From: a virus
Virus record (IMG/VR): IMGVR_UViG_3300025892_000207
Coordinates: 1 to 20,329 of that record
Reading direction: 5' to 3' (one strand)
DNA: 20,329 nt
Shown here: positions 20,133 through 20,329 of the stretch, piece by piece
How the letters are laid out: every line of letters starts with the position of its first letter
Numbering within the stretch: the stretch's first letter is position 1
Program-made: the position numbers and the translations under genes
The notes under the pieces: generated by a model
What the model was told of the DNA's origin: nothing
The model's database searches: none
Seen by the model: only the letters and a program-made list of their open reading frames with translations

Positions 20133-20329
20133 TTAGAGATTAGATGTTTCCAAAATACTTGACAAATATTTCAGGTCAGTAGCAGTACTACCAACAATTG
20201 TTAAAGTATCACCAGTCTCAACAACTAGTTTTCCTGATAATAAATTTGCAGTATCACTTGATGGGATTGCTAAATTCTTAACAATCTCAGTATCTGTTCC
20301 ACTTCTGCGATGACCAAAACTAATTGTTT
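20133..20329 (-). CDS. C-terminal part of a small virion structural protein (5' end outside window)
   Basis: 64 residues to TAA at 20135-20133, open to the window edge. The sequence TISFGHRRSGTDTEIVKNLAIPSS, then GKLVVETGDTLTIVGSTATDLKYLSSILETSNL, follows the shape of short T4-like cyanophage structural proteins with an I-K/V-x-x-x-(V/I)-P-x-G/S-S..., x-V-L-E-x-GD-x-L-x-V, (S/T)-x-LE-(T/L) ending, which are beta-sandwich decoration-type proteins by inference. It lies 17 bases ahead of the fibre start, so the two are likely co-transcribed. Confidence 0.65.
   Translation of the reverse strand, partial: TISFGHRRSGTDTEIVKNLAIPSSDTANLLSGKLVVETGDTLTIVGSTATDLKYLSSILETSNL

Overview
This 20.3-kb window looks like part of a T4-like (myovirus) marine cyanophage genome. 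The left end carries T4-type genes in a recognisable order: the gp59 helicase loader, the gp33 late-transcription co-activator, a RecB-like exonuclease, PhoH and ThyX. It also has a DUF4278-like protein of a type known from cyanobacteria and their phages, a glutaredoxin, and the DUF6433-type protein usual in this phage group. The DNA is visibly AT-rich, which fits a Prochlorococcus or low-GC marine Synechococcus phage. All supported genes lie on the minus strand, so the window is transcribed from high to low coordinates. I found no tRNA, integrase, transposase or CRISPR array.

Layout in the direction of transcription. (1) 20329-14674, virion and adhesion genes: the end of a small structural protein, a 1549-residue fibre-like protein built of repeats with an embedded cupredoxin-like domain, and a 251-residue protein of tail-fibre-accessory type. 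(2) 14672-7585, an accessory block. Three paralogous DUF1566/Lcl-C-type lectin-like genes (C at 14202, B at 8053, A at 7585) bracket a compact run of glycan-type enzymes: a 2OG-Fe(II) oxygenase, a PAPS-type sulfotransferase, a second 2OG oxygenase, a glycosyltransferase-like protein, two GT-A-like enzymes with an EDDYLH motif separated by a small unknown protein, and a GT9-like enzyme. (3) 7574-5483, more accessory metabolism: a DUF6165 protein, what appears to be the stump of another 2OG oxygenase, a cysteine-synthase-like PLP enzyme and a third 2OG oxygenase. (4) 5364-3311, small early-type genes: glutaredoxin, a possible overlapping small gene, a membrane protein, DUF6433, two unknowns and the DUF4278-like gene. 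(5) 3231-1, the replication and nucleotide-metabolism run from two small acidic or coiled proteins through ThyX, PhoH, exonuclease and gp33 to gp59.

Genes within blocks are tightly coupled, with many ATGA or TAATG overlaps. Regulation can be read in part. Boxes matching the T4 late promoter TATAAATA, or its one-base variants, lie 26-27 bases ahead of the 251-residue gene, DUF1566 gene B and the cysteine-synthase gene. Sigma70-like promoters lie ahead of the third 2OG oxygenase, ahead of the small gene at 3496 (with a hairpin-rich leader), and ahead of the 3231-to-1 run, where the promoter is interlocked with a terminator.

The simplest reading of the accessory region is that fibre and lectin proteins decide attachment while the transferase, sulfotransferase and oxygenase set modifies a glycan of the virion or host surface. 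The acceptor cannot be told from sequence. The identical 3' ends of the lectin genes on both sides make the enzyme cluster look like an exchangeable cassette. Motif-based family assignments were made by eye; no database search was run.
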